A stretch of 64,000 bases of DNA from Trichoplax adhaerens (lineage: Eukaryota; Placozoa; Uniplacotomia; Trichoplacea; Trichoplacidae), in assembly GCF_000150275.1 (NCBI RefSeq), contig NW_002060945.1, forward strand, positions 8,019,650-8,083,649. Reading direction: 5' to 3'. Of this stretch, positions 1 through 18,000 are shown one piece after another. The notes below the pieces were generated by a model that was not told where the DNA came from, ran no database searches, and saw nothing but the letters and a program-made list of their open reading frames with translations. A program made the position numbers and the translations under genes. Numbering within the stretch: the first letter of the stretch is position 1; the number at the start of each line of letters is the position of its first letter.

Positions 1-12
1 GTAAAAAGTTAG

Positions 13-160
13 AGTACTGTACAGTACAGTACTGTAAGCCAACTACAGTACATACTGTACAGTACTGTACACACTGTGAGTACAGTACACTACAGTATAC
101 TGTACTGTACTGTACAGTACTGTAGTATTGTACTGTACCGTACCATATGTACAGTACCGC
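13..160. repeat. ACTGT/ACAGT palindromic pentamer cluster
   Basis: Runs of the pentamer ACTGT switch to its complement ACAGT at GTAC junctions, giving self-complementary words such as GTACAGTACTGTAC. The cluster ends about 220 bases before the alpha-tubulin ATG. Bases 161-379 hold the likely promoter and 5' UTR of that gene; I see no clear TATA box there. Smaller pieces of the same repeat recur in tubulin intron 1 near 770-830 and 1410-1455. Confidence 0.85.
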
Positions 161-379
161 CGGAACGCCTATACGGTACTGGTTCAGTACCGTATTTCTA
201 TCGGTGAGGTGATTAGTGGTTACATCGGTCAAATCACAGTCATTTAGCTTCGCTTTGGCCCGTCGCTCGCCGATACCTGTAGCGGGAAAATCTAGGACTC
301 ATTTTTGGATTTTCTTCACTTTCCTAATTGAATTCATTAATCTAATTAGTGACAATCTTGCTACCATAAACACTTCAAA

Positions 380-3153
<2,774 letters not shown>

Positions 3154-6100
3154 TTGTGTATCTTATGCGTTTTACATATACAGAATTGTAGCTGTTTGAT
3201 TCTTGATATTTACTGTGCTACGTATCGTACGGTGTGACGTTATCGATTAATCTACTTCGTGCTCAGATTATAATTGAAATCGGGACTTGCTAAGAATGGC
3301 TTACTTGGCAACAAGTGTTATGCTAATAATATATAGTCGATGATTAGTGTTTCCGGAAAAGGTTCAATTCTTGCTTTTATCAACAATTATAATTATTTAC
3401 TTGCTTGACAGTAATTTGCCTTTGTCATATAATTCAAATAGATTGTACCCTTGATATGTACCCGATTTTGTGCCTTTCTTGCATCATTTTATATTAGATC
3501 GACCTTAAGAGATAATTTCAAAGTGCGATTATGCTTCATGCTCTCGTAAATTAGAAAATTTTTTGATTTGAATGGTTTTTATATGCTTTACGTCATAGCT
3601 ATCATGGTACTGATCATCATGAATAATCTATGTTTTGTTTCATCTTCATTTGTTTAACTGGAATTGTATATTACTGCTTAATTGTATAAGATTGAATACT
3701 TTATGACAAATGCCCAACCTGTTTTACAAATAAATAGAGATTTATTTAGTGCGAGAATGTGATGGGATGAGTGATTGACCTGATATCCCTATAGCTTGCT
3801 ATTTGGAAGGATTAATTAATGCAAATTTAAAATTTTGTAGCGTACTTAATATATTCACTATCTATGCAAGTAATTATGTACGTACATACAACTATTGAAA
3901 TCCGTAATCTGCCAGTATCCAAAATCGCCAGATTTAAAATATCAACAGTATTTAAGTACGGTACTGTAGTTATAGCCATTGAAAAGGGTTTAGGTAAAAT
4001 TCACAGGTCAACTCGATCATTTGTTTTTACAGTGTAGACGTTCGGTGTTACGGTAGTAATATATTCTAATTTTCATGCTTATGTGTATATCGCAGTCTTA
4101 CAATCAAAATCAATACTCTACGTTGGTGGTATGCCTCACACAGATACACTGGGATGCAATATATTATTATCTATAATATGCAATATATAGCTACGTAATA
4201 CAGTACTAGTAAACGCATAATTTAAATACCGTACAAAGTGCCTCGCCGGTTATCAATGAGAATTGGTGAAGACCATGAAGTACAAAATCGTAGAAGCATC
4301 TGTATTTTCCATACTCATTACAGATAATTTTATGTCATCGGTAGAAAGTCTAGATATCATTAAAAGAAGGAATGAAATAAATTGCCAATCGAATTTTGAA
4401 TTCTCAGGAAAACCGAACTACTGTGCTATATTAACTTAACGTAAAACCTTGTACGCGTTTACAATGTTATGATTAATAGGAAATTAATATTTCCCTTGCT
4501 AGAATTTACCGATGCAGGTAGTCTTCGTTTGATCCACGATCGTAAGTGTTCCGAGATACCGATTTAATACGCAATATTTACCACGGTGTACGTACACACG
4601 TTCTCTATACCGAAAACAATTTACTGTAAAGTGTAATCACATATTTGCCAGCAATCATACATATAATTAATCAAGAAGACAGTATCACATAGTTACAGTA
4701 TTGATAAAGCAAACTGTTATGCAGTAGCACTTCTATAAATTGCTTTTCGTACGCACTGTACACTGTGTACGGTACAGTAGTATCTGAAACATGCCAGTAT
4801 ACGCATATTAATTTTATTTTATATCACGTTAGAGATTTGCTCAATTTTAATAGCTCAGATTTTGAGTTAGATGATTGCGAACCTAAAAGGTTGTAAAACC
4901 CAAGCACTACAATTAAATTGCAACAAATTTGAGCAATATCAAGCGCTGGAACATAACATTTCTACCTTACCCCTAGACACGCCCAAGAATTCGCTTTTTA
5001 TAATTCAATTATACCATGCATACCGTTTTATTAACCGTGTAATGATTATCTATGGAATAACATTCAATTTCAACTATGGTCCCACTCTCCGTTTGGCCGT
5101 GATGGTATTACCAAAAATATCGGCTCCTACTTATGTATATAGATGTATAATGGGTCATTTCACTCATTTTTTTTATCAGTCGCATTAAATACAGTACAGG
5201 TTACAATATATTACACGTATTTACGATTGATTTATTACGATAGCTACTAGATAAGGACTACATTAATGTAAGCTATGTATACTGTATATCTGATAATGCA
5301 TTTGCGCTATATTTGTACGACATTGTGCCAAATACGGTGTATAGGATTCTGACAGAAGCAATTATATTGCAACATTTACATTGTTTATATTTGTTGTCAA
5401 TAGCATGCGAGTATTTAAGACTATTTTATTAGCGTATGCCGTCCTGTATACTAATGTAGTCATTGAAGCCACAATGTAGACCGCCTTATTTCACTGTCAA
5501 GTTACTGTTTAAGTTAATTGACTAAAAGGGGTAGAAGCGCCAGGACCTATGTTTATGGATGAAAACTTTATGATGATGCTTTATTTTTTTAGTCTACGTA
5601 CCATATACGAGTAAATAATTTTCGATTTCCGTAATATTAAACTCTAGCAGCAAAGGCTATACTAGTATTCTATGGCTGATTTTAGTATGAAGCATACGTA
5701 AACTGTAGCTATGGGTCCTCACTTGCACTGCACAGAATGTACGAGTTATATCAGGCATGCGAATATTAAGCGTACAGCAAGTGCCGATTAAAATTATGCT
5801 TAATAAAATTGCCACACTTCAAACTCTTTAATATTGTCTAATTTTGTTTTTATTTTTTGAATTGAATAATGTTTATTGAATTGTTTACAGTTGAATAATC
5901 GGATTGGCTTCCGGGTACTGATTGCAATGCTGCTATATCACTACACTACTAACCAACTCCAACTTTTAACCTATCCAATTTCATAGGCAGCTAAGTACAG
6001 TATTAAAAAACTGCAGATTTAATGCACTCGTGATTATAATAATACTGTCACTTCGCACTGAATATACTGTATTCCGCCATTATATATGCATACAGTATGA

Positions 6101-7036
6101 CTGATCTGAAAAATTAATTCTTACACGACGATGAATGGATTGATTACTGGTTAAAGTACAGTACATAGTACAGTTAAATTGAGATTTATAGTTCATACTT
6201 TGCATAAAGTAGTATCAGTCAATATATTTTTCTGTAGGTACAGTACAGTTACTACTGCATATTGTTCCAGTTTCAAGCAGTATGGATGGCATGGGCATAG
6301 TCAGTGATCACATGGTGGGGAAGTAGGTAATGTCTTAAAACTGATCGAAGTTCAAGCGTTGGAACTTAACTTCAAATCTGAAGCTGGTTCAGTCCAAGGG
6401 CAATATTATTATTAAAAGTTAAACCGGCGTAATGTAAAAAGTACAAGTAGTCAAGTACAGTATAATATTAACGATGATACAATAAAATCGATCCTATTAC
6501 GAAATATTATATAAACACAGTAGACTGAGTCATTGATTGAAGGACTTAAGAACTTAGTGCTAAACATAACAGTTATTAGCACAGCACATAACTGAAAATA
6601 CTGATCGTTTGTACCTTGGAAACGCTTGGCGTTTCCAATTTTCTGGAGAAGAATCAAAGCAATTAAACGCCGCCATGGACTTCTAAATCTATGATTCCAT
6701 AGTGTATCAGTGTTTTTTGGGACAGGTACGGGCATCTAGTATACCGTAGTTTTTCTTTTATGCACGATTTGAACTTTGAACACTTTGGCCACTTCCTTTC
6801 TAAGTACGCATGTGTATTGGACTCCTGTCCTGTTGTCCAATGTCTGGCGTCGGTCATCACGTATAAAAAGAACGGCCCCTTCCTATTATTGGCCATTCAT
6901 AGTGTCCCTTCTGGCTCGGCACGTGCGTACAATTGATTGTTCGATTTTGTTATCGAGAAAAGATTGCAGCCACCATTTGACATTTCTTTGGTAACTTTTG
7001 AAGAAATTGATTGCGATTTTGACGTCTATATTAATC
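3154..7036. other. intergenic, tubulin 3' to PHGDH 5'
   Basis: No convincing gene. A 105-codon ORF at 4871-5188 shows no family resemblance and no splice context, and I treat it as chance. Short pieces of the GTACAGTAC repeat occur near 4750-4790, 6155-6175 and 6236-6250. The last few hundred bases probably carry the PHGDH promoter and 5' UTR. Confidence 0.6.
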
Positions 7037-10000
7037 ATGGGTGATATTCGTAAGGTCCTTATTAGCGATAGCGTAGATCCGAAATGCAAAAGCGTCTTGG
7101 AAGCAAAGGGTATTGAAGTGACACTCAATACTAAGCTATCACCGGCTGAATTAGTTGCTGAAATCCCGGTAAGAGTCTACTGTTATCGTGTTTTTGGACA
7201 GTGTGATGGATGTATTTGGTGTTGCCTAGTGGAGTGATATGGTGGATATTGATCCTCCAACGATACTAGGGATCACTCAACACAAATTGCTTCTCACCTT
7301 AATAAAACTCTCGTTTTTCCCCCAGTTCCCCTTGCTTCGTAGAACAACTTCTCTTAGTCTCAGGTCAAGCTTTAAATAGCAGAAGGCCCTCCCCTTTTTC
7401 TGATGTTTTCATTAAATTAATGCATCATAGTACACTTGTCGATTAAAAAAACGTTGAGAGAAATATTTCTCGATCGCTTGGTGTACTTGTTGATAGTTCA
7501 GTTCGAAACTAGTTAGTGTACATCGACGAGCCAATATAGGGTATTACTTGAGCTAAGCGGATATACTGTACTGATCTGCAATTATAATTACAAAGTACTG
7601 TATGTACCGGGTAGTTCACTTCCTGAGGATTTTCGCAGTGCATTTTTCTTGAAAGCTCGAAAAATGACCTTTTTCGACCTTTTATACCAAATCTTCGTAC
7701 TTGACACTTTATTGCAAGTATTTACTACGCTTTTGCTGTACTTTGCATAATTTTCAGTCTTATCTACAAATACCATCATAATATTGTACAGACAGACAAT
7801 CATTACATCTAAAGTACAATACATTATTGGAAACAAGTGTAGCAGTTGTCATGTTGAGCGTAAATACCATGTGCTCAACTGCTTGCTCACCTTCGGTCTT
7901 ATGTTGATTCGTTTTTCTCCTACTGCCAATCATAACCAACAACATAGCAATCATCTGACTCGAATTTTGTATTGACGATGTTGTAGAAAAGAAAGAGTAC
8001 TGCACTTTACATTCTCAATGACCACAACTCTCGTAGGTAACAAAAGTAGACTAAAATTAGATGATCTGAAATTACAAGTATATAAGCCCTGTATACGTGA
8101 AAGATCAGCTCATATCCAATATAGTTACCCCTTCTATTCACCGTCAATACTGAACTGTACTACAATGTCTTAATAAAATTAAATTATAGTACTATATAAT
8201 TCTTTGAACGCTGTTGTTATGCTCCTAGAACTATGACGGTCTGATTGTAAGGTCGGCAACCAAAGTTACTGCTGAAGTTATCAAGGCTGGCAAAAATTTG
8301 AAGATAATTGGTCGAGCAGGTACCGGCGTGGATAACATTGATATTAAAGCAGCAACTGAATGTGGTGTTATTGTAATGAAGTACGTATTAATGTTATGAA
8401 AGAGTGATATCTTTGCTATATCATTATACAAATTAAATTCCTAAGGCAATCCTGATCTAATATCTTCCCCTGGTATCATTTAGTACTCCTGGAGGAAATA
8501 CTCTTAGTGCTGCAGAGCATACATGCACTTTGATGGTTTGTCTTGCTAGGTTAGTGATAATAATTTCTGACTCATTAAATATTTGATAATCTTTTATGGC
8601 CATTGCTTTGCTTCGAAAGTTTTCAAAAATCATTGCAGAATCAATGAGACTTAATAAATATCGCTGTGTTAACGACGGTGTTCTTGGATATTTGTATCAA
8701 CGATCCTATTCGATTAAAATATCATAAAAAAATCGACAGACGATACCGTTTTAGAAATCTTGTCTACTGTCTTCATACTTATAACTGTCAATAACAACGT
8801 GAAGTAAAGTACCTTACTGTACTGCTTGCTAGATACTTTACGGTGTAGAAAGGACTGTATTGTTATTAATGTTAACAAATACACAATTTTATCTTTGAAA
8901 TTTCAGACAAGTTCCTCAGGCTGCTGCTTCTATGCGTGAAGGACGGTGGGACAGGAAGAAAGTAAGTAAATTACTTAAATTAAAGTATAATAATATAATT
9001 ATTAATAGCCGAGTCATCGCTTTATATTGCAAATCTGCCACACACTTGAGAAAATCACTTAAAGCATCCTTGATTTCATTTGTAATCAATATTAATACTG
9101 AAGTTTTCGTTAGATCGCAGAATATCTGTATATTATTGTAAAATAGTAATCTGCCACATTCGTATTTTAGTACATGGGTATCGAGCTAATGGGTAAGACG
9201 TTGGGCATTATTGGTTTAGGAAGAATCGGCCGAGAAGTTGCAACACGTATGCAGAGTTTTGGTGTCAGAGTAAGTATGATTAGGTTGCCAGGTCGTAAAT
9301 CAATCTTACCGAATTTTCGTTAACTTTTTGTAGACTGTTGGCTATGATCCCATTGTACCGGCAGAGGCCGCTAAAGGTTAAGAATAAATAACATCTCTGT
9401 TCGGATTAATTACAAAATCTTCGCTTGTAGGATTGCTAGCAAACTAAATTGTTGCTCTTATTCAACAATTGCGTCTCATTTTTGATCTTTTGTTGGTTGA
9501 TAGAATTCGATGTTGAATTCTTTGAACTAAATGATCTGTGGCCTGAATGTGATTTTATTACCGTGCATACACCTCTGATCCCGCAAACAAGAGGTACATT
9601 TAGTTGTTGGTCTTTAGTAAGACTGTGAGGCCTTTTATAGTAGTAGATACACTGCTTATGCATGCAATTTTCCTCATTCTAGGCCTTCTAGGTGATGAAA
9701 CTTTTGCTAAGTGTAAGAAAGGCGTTCGCGTTATCAACTGTGCCAGAGGAGGTATCATTGATGAAGCGGCGTTATTGCGTGCTTTACAGTCTGGCCAGTG
9801 CGCTGGTGCTGCCCTTGACGTATTTGAGCAAGAACCACCTCAAAATACCGAATTAGTACAACATCCTAATGTTATTCCCGTATGTCATTTGGGAGCTAGC
9901 ACTGTTGAAGCTCAATCGCGTGTTGCTGTCGAAATCGCAGAACAATTTGTCGATTTCAATGAAGGAAAGAGTTTATTTGGAGCGATAAATGCTAATGCCA

Positions 10001-10608
10001 TGGTGAAGGCTCTCTCGCCCAGTGCCAAGTCATTAGTCAAATTGGGAGAACGTCTTGGTCGTCTAGTTGAAGTATTGTATGGGCTTGAAGCCTGTAAGGA
10101 ATTATCAATTGTGGCTCAGGGTCCCGATTACAGCGAAGCTCCATCATTTTTACCGGCAGCGATCTTGAGCGGTGTTTTAGCCCGTGATGCTTCTGGTGTC
10201 ACTCTCAACTTAGTGAATGCCCCTGATTTTGCGAAGAAGAAGGGAATCACTGCGAAAGCTACGTATTCTGCTACACCAGATGCCAGGCATAGCAATAGCA
10301 TCACCGTCAGTGTGGGAGGACACGTCTTTGGAGGTACGGTGATTGGAAATTTTTCTCCTGTCTTCACTGAGCTAGATGGGAAACAATTGCATTCTCCTAT
10401 TAATGCTACTGGCAACATCGTCATCGGCCAAGGCCCGGCAGGAAGTGCTCCAAAATTTATGGTCACTATGGCTGAGCATGGCATTTCGACTTATGCGTGT
10501 AGTGGATCTGATGGTATTGGTATGCTCGATGTGTCGGCGGTTGTACCAGAAGAAGTCTTCAATAAAATACGATCCTTGCCTGATGTAAAATCAGCTGACA
10601 TGTTATAA
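7037..10608 (+). CDS. PHGDH: D-3-phosphoglycerate dehydrogenase
   Basis: Cytosolic NAD-dependent enzyme that oxidises 3-phosphoglycerate to 3-phosphohydroxypyruvate, the first step of serine synthesis. Exons: 7037-7168, 8229-8380, 8484-8549, 8907-8961, 9171-9269, 9334-9376, 9504-9593 and 9683-10608. They give 520 residues, against 533 in human. The Rossmann motif GLGRIG lies near residues 150-155. The catalytic Arg-Glu-His set is visible as R234 (NCARGG), E263 (EQEPP) and H281 (CHLGAST). After residue about 300 comes the long C-terminal region typical of the animal type I enzyme, ending in an ACT-like segment. An in-frame ATG at 6998 would add a 13-residue hydrophobic leader; I prefer 7037 because [12 protein letters not shown] aligns with the family start. 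Two donors are unusual (gttagt at 8550, gttaag at 9377). Confidence 0.96.
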
Positions 10609-12055
10609 AAGCACGGCATTTTAATGTTTGCTTTTAAGTTTATATACTGTTAATTAACAAACTGATGTAGACCTTAATCCGAATAGCAGCTACCTGTGTT
10701 ACTGTTTTCGCAGAATCATTTTAACTGATGACTCTGTTGTGATCGCGTTAAGAAGTCGTTCAGTTGCACTGCTATAAAAACTGTAGCTACGTTTTAGCTA
10801 TACTTTATTCGCCAGAAGTTGCAGGTGGAGTTACATAACCCATTGAATTACAGGTCGCATGATGCGCATATTTGCAAATATCTGTTGCTGGTTTTGTAAC
10901 AATGATGTTTATTATGATACCGATTCTTAAATAGGATTTCATTAAAGCGCTTTAATGATAATTGAATTTGATATTATCTTGTCCAATGAGATTACCGTAG
11001 TTAGTTAATAATAGCTTTACTTGATCGAAGTCGGATTATAACTAATTGCGTGTGTTTTATGATCTGGTACCGTACTGTATTGTGCCTAAGTTAACGGACA
11101 TACGGTAGAATACGGTATGTCCATGGTAATATGTTCAAAGGAGAAGGTCTTATCGCAGTAGGGTGATCGTAAATCATGATCTGCTAAAGTTATCTAGTGG
11201 GTAGTTGTAAATAATTGCATACGCGGCGCGAATGATCGGTTAAATCATCCATTTGTCAAGTTCATAAGCTGGAAATAATGGAAAGGTGTCCTGCAATAAT
11301 ATGTCCACTTAATCCCTATATACTTTAATGTATGCATGCAAGTCCTAGAATACAAGAGCAAATTTGTCACCTATGTACTAAGTAGCGATGCGTATTTGCA
11401 TACTACCAAGGTATGAAAGTTATTGATGTAATTTAAATACAAAAAATTGCAAAGAATAATGTACATTCTGATTGCACTTATATCCCGCAAGTAATAATAC
11501 TAAATGCAAATACAGTACGTACTGCCGTGATTGTTCATCAAATTTACCGATGTATCTTGGACTAATAATCGGGATAAGCTAAAACAAAAAGTTTCTATAC
11601 TGCATGAGCATGCATTATAAGTTTACACTTGGTGGTGGCTATGTACTAACTACGATTTCCTAATATCATCTAATAAAATCAACCAGGTTAATATTTATAC
11701 ATCTACCATCTAGCCCGATATACGTTGATTGAAATGAAGTAGTTGTATATCTTGTTTTATTAAGCGGTAGTTATACCTTAAGAATATACAATAAGCACTG
11801 TTGCATATTAAACTACAATAATTTAATATTTTATTAATTGGCTTGGCTATTGTATTAGCATTACTGTGAGCTATAGCTCTACTGCCGCTACAAGATTCAA
11901 TATCGATTATGGTATTACATCTAGAGATATCTTGTTTTCGACTAGTATGATATGCTATTACAGTTATCAGTCAGTCAAATTGCAGCAGCTTCAAGTCCTT
12001 CGACGTTAACTAGTTACTATACTTTATGTAATACGTATTATCATCGCAATGCTGA
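10609..12055. other. intergenic between convergent genes
   Basis: Lies between the 3' ends of PHGDH (+) and the astacin gene (-), so it probably holds both 3' UTRs. AT-rich, with no ORF I can support. The open frame at 11952-12224 (+) is the antisense shadow of the last astacin exon. Confidence 0.6.
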
Positions 12056-15000
12056 TTACAATATGGATGTAAAAGACTCAAGTGAGCCAATAACGTCATC
12101 CTTTTTGCCTAAACTACCGTCACTGAGGCCCTTGTCAAAGTATGCACCATCATTTTTCAGTTTCAGGATGTCCGTAAATGATAATTCTCGAGGAAAGAAG
12201 GCAATGTCATCTATAATTCATTAGGTAGTTATTGTAATAGTAAAAATTTAAACCGTGATTAATAGCAGTACAATATCTAAGTGTATTATTAAATGATTTG
12301 CAATCAATATGAAGTAAATTAGTTAGAATTATGAAATGACCACATACCAATCCAGAAATCGATATATTGATCTTCAGGTAACGTTGGTGAAAGGCCAACT
12401 GTTAAGCTTGGATTTATGTCTGGGATATTGGTACTAAATATGGAACAAGGTATGGCTGGGGCTAGGCTATCTTTAAATCCGTTGACGTAAATATCAATAT
12501 CTTGAGTTATTACGAGTTGATGACAGACAATAGTAAAAGAAATTTAGAAAGGTCAACATTGCAATGAAAAGATTTACTAGCGCTCTAAAGTATCAAAGAA
12601 AATTAATCCAAATTACGTAAGCTAAACCCTGTCTAAATTGTATTCTTGTTGCCATGCATCAACAGCTAGAATGATTTTTTTCTACTCACGTATTGCTAGA
12701 ATACTTTAGGCAAATGTTTCAATAATAACTTACCATTGCCCAAATAGCCGCTATTGGGTTCATAAATTACAACAATATGGTTCCAATCGTTCTGAACGGT
12801 ATCAAAAGAACTGCCAATAATGCATTTCGATTTCCTTTGCATTGTCACACTTAGTAAACGATATCCACTTGGATCTTTGTTAATTACGATCTCGATGCCG
12901 CGATCTTTAGCAAAGGGACCAGTTTGAGGTTCATAACTTGATAATAAACGAATTGACATATCGTTTGCTGAACTCTTATCTTTATACCACATTCCAAACG
13001 TAAATCCATCATGGCATTTTTCGGGATCAACAAGACATTGATCAGGAAACGAACCTAGAGCGTAGAACGTTAGAAAATAGATAATACCTGTTAATTCTTA
13101 TACTGTATAACCAGATTCTCTTCCCTTGCGATACTATGGTTATTGTTCTGATATTAAAATATTCATCAGAGTACTTGGATCGTTGTTTAATATCATTTCA
13201 AAATAGGATCGTATTGACACAGAATATTATTTCTCTAATTAAATATTAGATAATTTTTGATATGAAATGTATTTCATATTCTATTCTTAATAACCTAAGT
13301 TTGCATAAGCTTTAGTGCCTCTTATTCGCAAAGCATTAAGGAATTTGCCATTATCAAGACCAACAAGAAAGTTAGGTGGTAGAGGAGAAGTTGGATTAGA
13401 CGGCGTAATAGAGGTAGATCCGACGACATTTTTGTCAAACATGTCGATTTCGTCCATTGGCCAATAATACGGGGTTTTATCTAATTAAAATAACATTATA
13501 AAATTTGTGAATTATTTTAAATTGAAGGTGCATAATCCATCACAAAAATCTCAGTAATGATTGCTGGGTTATGCCGACGATTGATCTTTTATTTTTCATG
13601 AGAAAATTGAGTTAAAACTAGAAATAATACGTATTAATTAGATATTCTATAGTCTTGTCGCAATATTACGTTTACGCATGTTTTATATAGAATACTCTTC
13701 CATAATAATTATCCTGTGGTATACAGATATTAGATACACAAAAAAGAATTCGCAGAGACTATGTACTTTTCTAAGATTCTTCTATAAAGTAATTTAAATC
13801 GTTTACAATAAAATAATACGATAGACAAGATATTATCAGAGTTGATTATCTTACGCATGGCAATAATTAAAAATTGATGCTTACCATAGCAGCCGTACAT
13901 TTGATTGATAGTAACATAATCGAAGTAACTCATGCCCAAACGCTGTCCAATTAATGCAGTACCTATAATAGGAGTTATAACGTCTGTTCCATCTGTACTG
14001 AAATCAGTCCTTCCGTAATGCATCACGGAATTGTAATCGTATTCCACTGCAAAATCATCATTATGAGGATTGGCATATGTATTGAAATTATGTTGATATT
14101 CTATAATAGTTGAAACATTATAGCAATTTGTTAAACATCAGAAAAGTTCTTTAATAAACTGTTTTCTTACAAAACAATGTTTGCAATTCTACTAAAAGAA
14201 ATAACTCTTATTTTTTAGAAACCATACATGTAAATATGCAAATAAGTAAAGGTTACAATATAGGAAATTACAAAACGATTTATTCCATTACCACATAAAA
14301 ATAGTAAATCAAAATTTCTACCGAAAATAATTCTGTATGAGTGATGAAAGGCAGGTAATAGTAAAAATTGGAATTATTTACAGCAATATTAAAGTACTCA
14401 TGTTGGTATAAGCCTAGTGATACAATATAAATTTAATTTATGTCAGTGAATATATTTTGTGTTCAAGCTATACCTGGAGCAACTTTCGATAAGTCAATGT
14501 TAATGTAATTATCTCTGTCTAATCTTGATTGGGTATGATGTAAGCCTAATACATGGCCAAGTTCATGGGCAATAATGCCCTCCGTGTTTGTACAAGAACC
14601 AGATTCTAGTGAAACGATGTGCATGGCTGCGTGCTTGCCAACAGGCGCTGAACAGCTAATAGAATTATAAATTCGTACCAAAATCGATTAGTGTCTTAAT
14701 CTGTATAATGCATAATGAATTAGTAATTTGCTTGCTAATTAATAGCATAAAGATGTCTACAAGTAATCTGTAACCTGTTGGTTTAGATAGCGTTAAATTG
14801 ATGAGAACTATCTTACCCCAAACCAGATAAAATATGAACATAGTCGACTTCGGTGGTACGTTGAACGAACTTTATGCAAGTTTCATCTTCAATATCCTCC
14901 ATAACCTTTTCTATTTTAGACCTATGTTTCGCAGCTATAGATAAAAGAGAAGTAAGTATTAGCTTAAGAGTAAAATGATGTAGCTAATTGTGCTATCCAT

Positions 15001-18000
15001 TTTCTCTGAGTAGAGTTTAAGATAGATTTCACTCTATACTATTAACGTTAGAGCAGAAGCAAGGAATTGAGTATTATACAATATTAGCAAAATATAGGTA
15101 CTGTAGATATTCGTTTAGCGTTACTGTGGACAACACCAAGTAGTTAACATGACCATAATACGAGCAGAATTAGTACCGTAATAGAACTACTTAACCAATG
15201 ATAATTGGTAATATAATATAACTATAGCTATATGGTGGAAATCTTTTCGGGTAATTAATTAATTAAATAATTAACTATTTGCTTATAAAAGTTACTTATA
15301 TTATCGAGGTCTTAAATGATGTTGCTAACAATCTTTTATTGCAGCGATTACGTCGACCATTGATAATTACAGATATAACAAGGATAGCAATACTAAATAT
15401 ATAATTTTCCGATATTAAAATTACTATATTGTACCTTTAAATTTGAAACTAAAAATTTAAATTTTATTACCTACCACATAAAAATATGATTATGAATATT
15501 CTACAACAGAAACGAAATAGATATATTTTTACTATAGGGTTTTGTAATCGTACATTGACAATATCACAAATGTAAAATATTTATATCCCAGCTGAAGTTT
15601 TATGGAAAAATAATTTGAGGGTAGATGGTCTGAGGGCAGATGGCATATATGCATATTATATTTTATTAAATTAATTATATACACTTTTAATTGGGTATGA
15701 GTTAAATTAGTTTAACTTCGATCTATATCAACATTTTAAGCTTATTCTACTAAGTACCGTGCATAAACCTCGAAATGTAATATTCGGAGGATTAGTTTAA
15801 TAAGTGACATAATTAAATAATCGACTAACTGATCTGTAACTCATACGCATATCGCGCTAAATACAGTATTCAATTCAGGTGATAATGCGCTACCTTATGA
15901 AAGATAAAAAACGAAATATATGGTAGAGTAGCCTAAGTAGATCAATGCTGCACTTGCTACTTATAGCCATCTGTATTCATTTTCGATAACAATAAATAAC
16001 TTTTTTTGCAGTTATCAAAAATTTCAATTAATATCAAACATACATCTACAAAAGTATCTGAAAATTGAAGTAGTAAACATAAATATAAAATAGAATGGTA
16101 GTTAATAATTAAACAAACAAGACCATCAGGCGATTGATTAATTCTGTTATAACTATCATTACAATAGCCTTGTTTTTACTACTTTCTAGCAGTTTAATTT
16201 CTTCACAATATACTAATTCAATTCCCGTATCAAAACTGCAGAAAAATTATTTAAAACTTACGGTAGTTCTGATCGAAGACGTAGGGTACCCTAGCACCAC
16301 TCCAGATATTGCTACCAATTCCAGATTGTGCTTGAGATGTTGTCCGCTCGTTAGTAGTGCTACTGAAACCATTCTTTAGGTTACTTTTAACGCTTTCTGC
16401 TGATACTTCAGTATCAGCTTCAATCACTGTATCTGGTACAATAATATCACCTTCCCATAAGTTACGAGTTAAATTTAAAGCTGTAAGAGAAAAGAGATAA
16501 GTACAGCTTTCAGTTTGAATCAAGGCAGATTCATCAATCAATAAAGTTAAAATTAATAAATCTTTATTTGAACTTATCCTTAATTATAGCATTTTCTCTT
16601 TTTCTTTTAATAACATGGTAATGTTTAGCTTACAGTGCTACATATATATGTAAGGTGATGATGTACGATCAATAATTAATTAAACTCACTCATTTTGTAT
16701 TGCCACAATAGCATAAGACAGCAAAGACAATTATGCTTATCCTATAAGGTTAAGAGCGATTTGAGCTTTAATCTATAAACCGCTTAGCGACTACAGTATG
16801 TTGTTTTAAAAATTATTAACTTCATTCTGAATTCTGATATTGATATCTTCTTATCCGAGTATAATACTTGACTTGGGCATATTAAGAAAAAAATTGTAGC
16901 AATGCAGGGCAACTTAATTAATTCACATACGATTGCCTTATAATCCAAAATAAAGATGACTTCCACATTGGCTATAAGCCGCTTTGGGTTTCAATTTTAG
17001 CTGTTTGTATTTAGCCATGATATACGTAAATAAGAGTGTAGATAGAGTTTAGCCGAATTTAAAACACTATTTTATTTAAAGTTTATAAAATGGATTAATA
17101 CTTAAGTACTAATAAAGGAGTCGATAATTTAGGGTAAAACTAAAGGTTACTTGTTACTTGCAAGTAAAGAGTAGACAAAAAACTTAGAATACGATATTCA
17201 CAAACTTCGGAAGTGATGAAAAAAATGATGGGAGAGGTAAAATTTGATAGCTCAAATACAATTTCATTTGTCAGATCAATCTATTCCGAAAATCTTACAT
17301 AGCTTTCTAATAGTTATTTACCAGTATTTAATGCGAACTCTCATGACGCTACATCGTAGCACTGAACATAAAATTCTTCGTTAACGGAAATAGTTTCTTT
17401 GAATATAGGTCAAGTATGCCTAATTATAATACTGATAATGATATTGCTACATTAGCGCTTATTTAATTACGGTAGTTTATTGTTATTCCCACGTAGATCA
17501 ATAAAAAATTTTATTGAAAATTTATTTTAACCGCATTTCCTACTAGAAAAAGTTATATTTTGACTTTCGATCGAGTTGTAAATCAAAATGGTCACAAAAT
17601 ATTACACTATTCGACAGTATAATAATAACTTGCAGCAAAATTCCGACAAGACTTGAAAAAAATCGTAATTTGAGGTAAGACAACCAATAAAAGTTATATA
17701 TAAAGTGTATTAGTTTAGCGATCTTTTTAGCTATCTTTTATAATAGCCCGATTATGTTACAATAAGGATCATGAGTAAATTTATCATATTTCTGGCAATC
17801 TTATTCAATTTATTTTTAGATCTTTCTATCCCCAAGAAGCGTTAAATTCATGTAAAATTATAGCTATCAGTAGGGTAATTTGGTATTATGTTGAGAAAAA
17901 TATTGTGCTATCCTATTGCATCATCGTATTTCAACTACTAAATTTTAACTTTACTCGTTTTTATTACGGGATTAACTCGGTATTCCAATGCCCTTTAAGT

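Noticed and set aside
4871-5188. 105-codon plus-strand ORF
   Set aside because: No recognisable motif, atypical composition, no splice context; likely chance.
9604-9682. Apparent N-terminal part of the last PHGDH open frame
   Set aside because: It precedes a clear acceptor (ttctag) and is intron; the aligned coding sequence starts at 9683.
16134-16379. Plus-strand ORF starting with a signal-peptide-like hydrophobic stretch
   Set aside because: Its second half is antisense to a phase-confirmed astacin exon (16262-16480), and the downstream residues show no family resemblance.
16700-16966. Candidate nearer first exon for the astacin gene (minus strand)
   Set aside because: The short frame near 16700 gives no proper signal peptide, and the 16784-16966 frame has no donor in the needed phase; the 18710-19196 exon has both.
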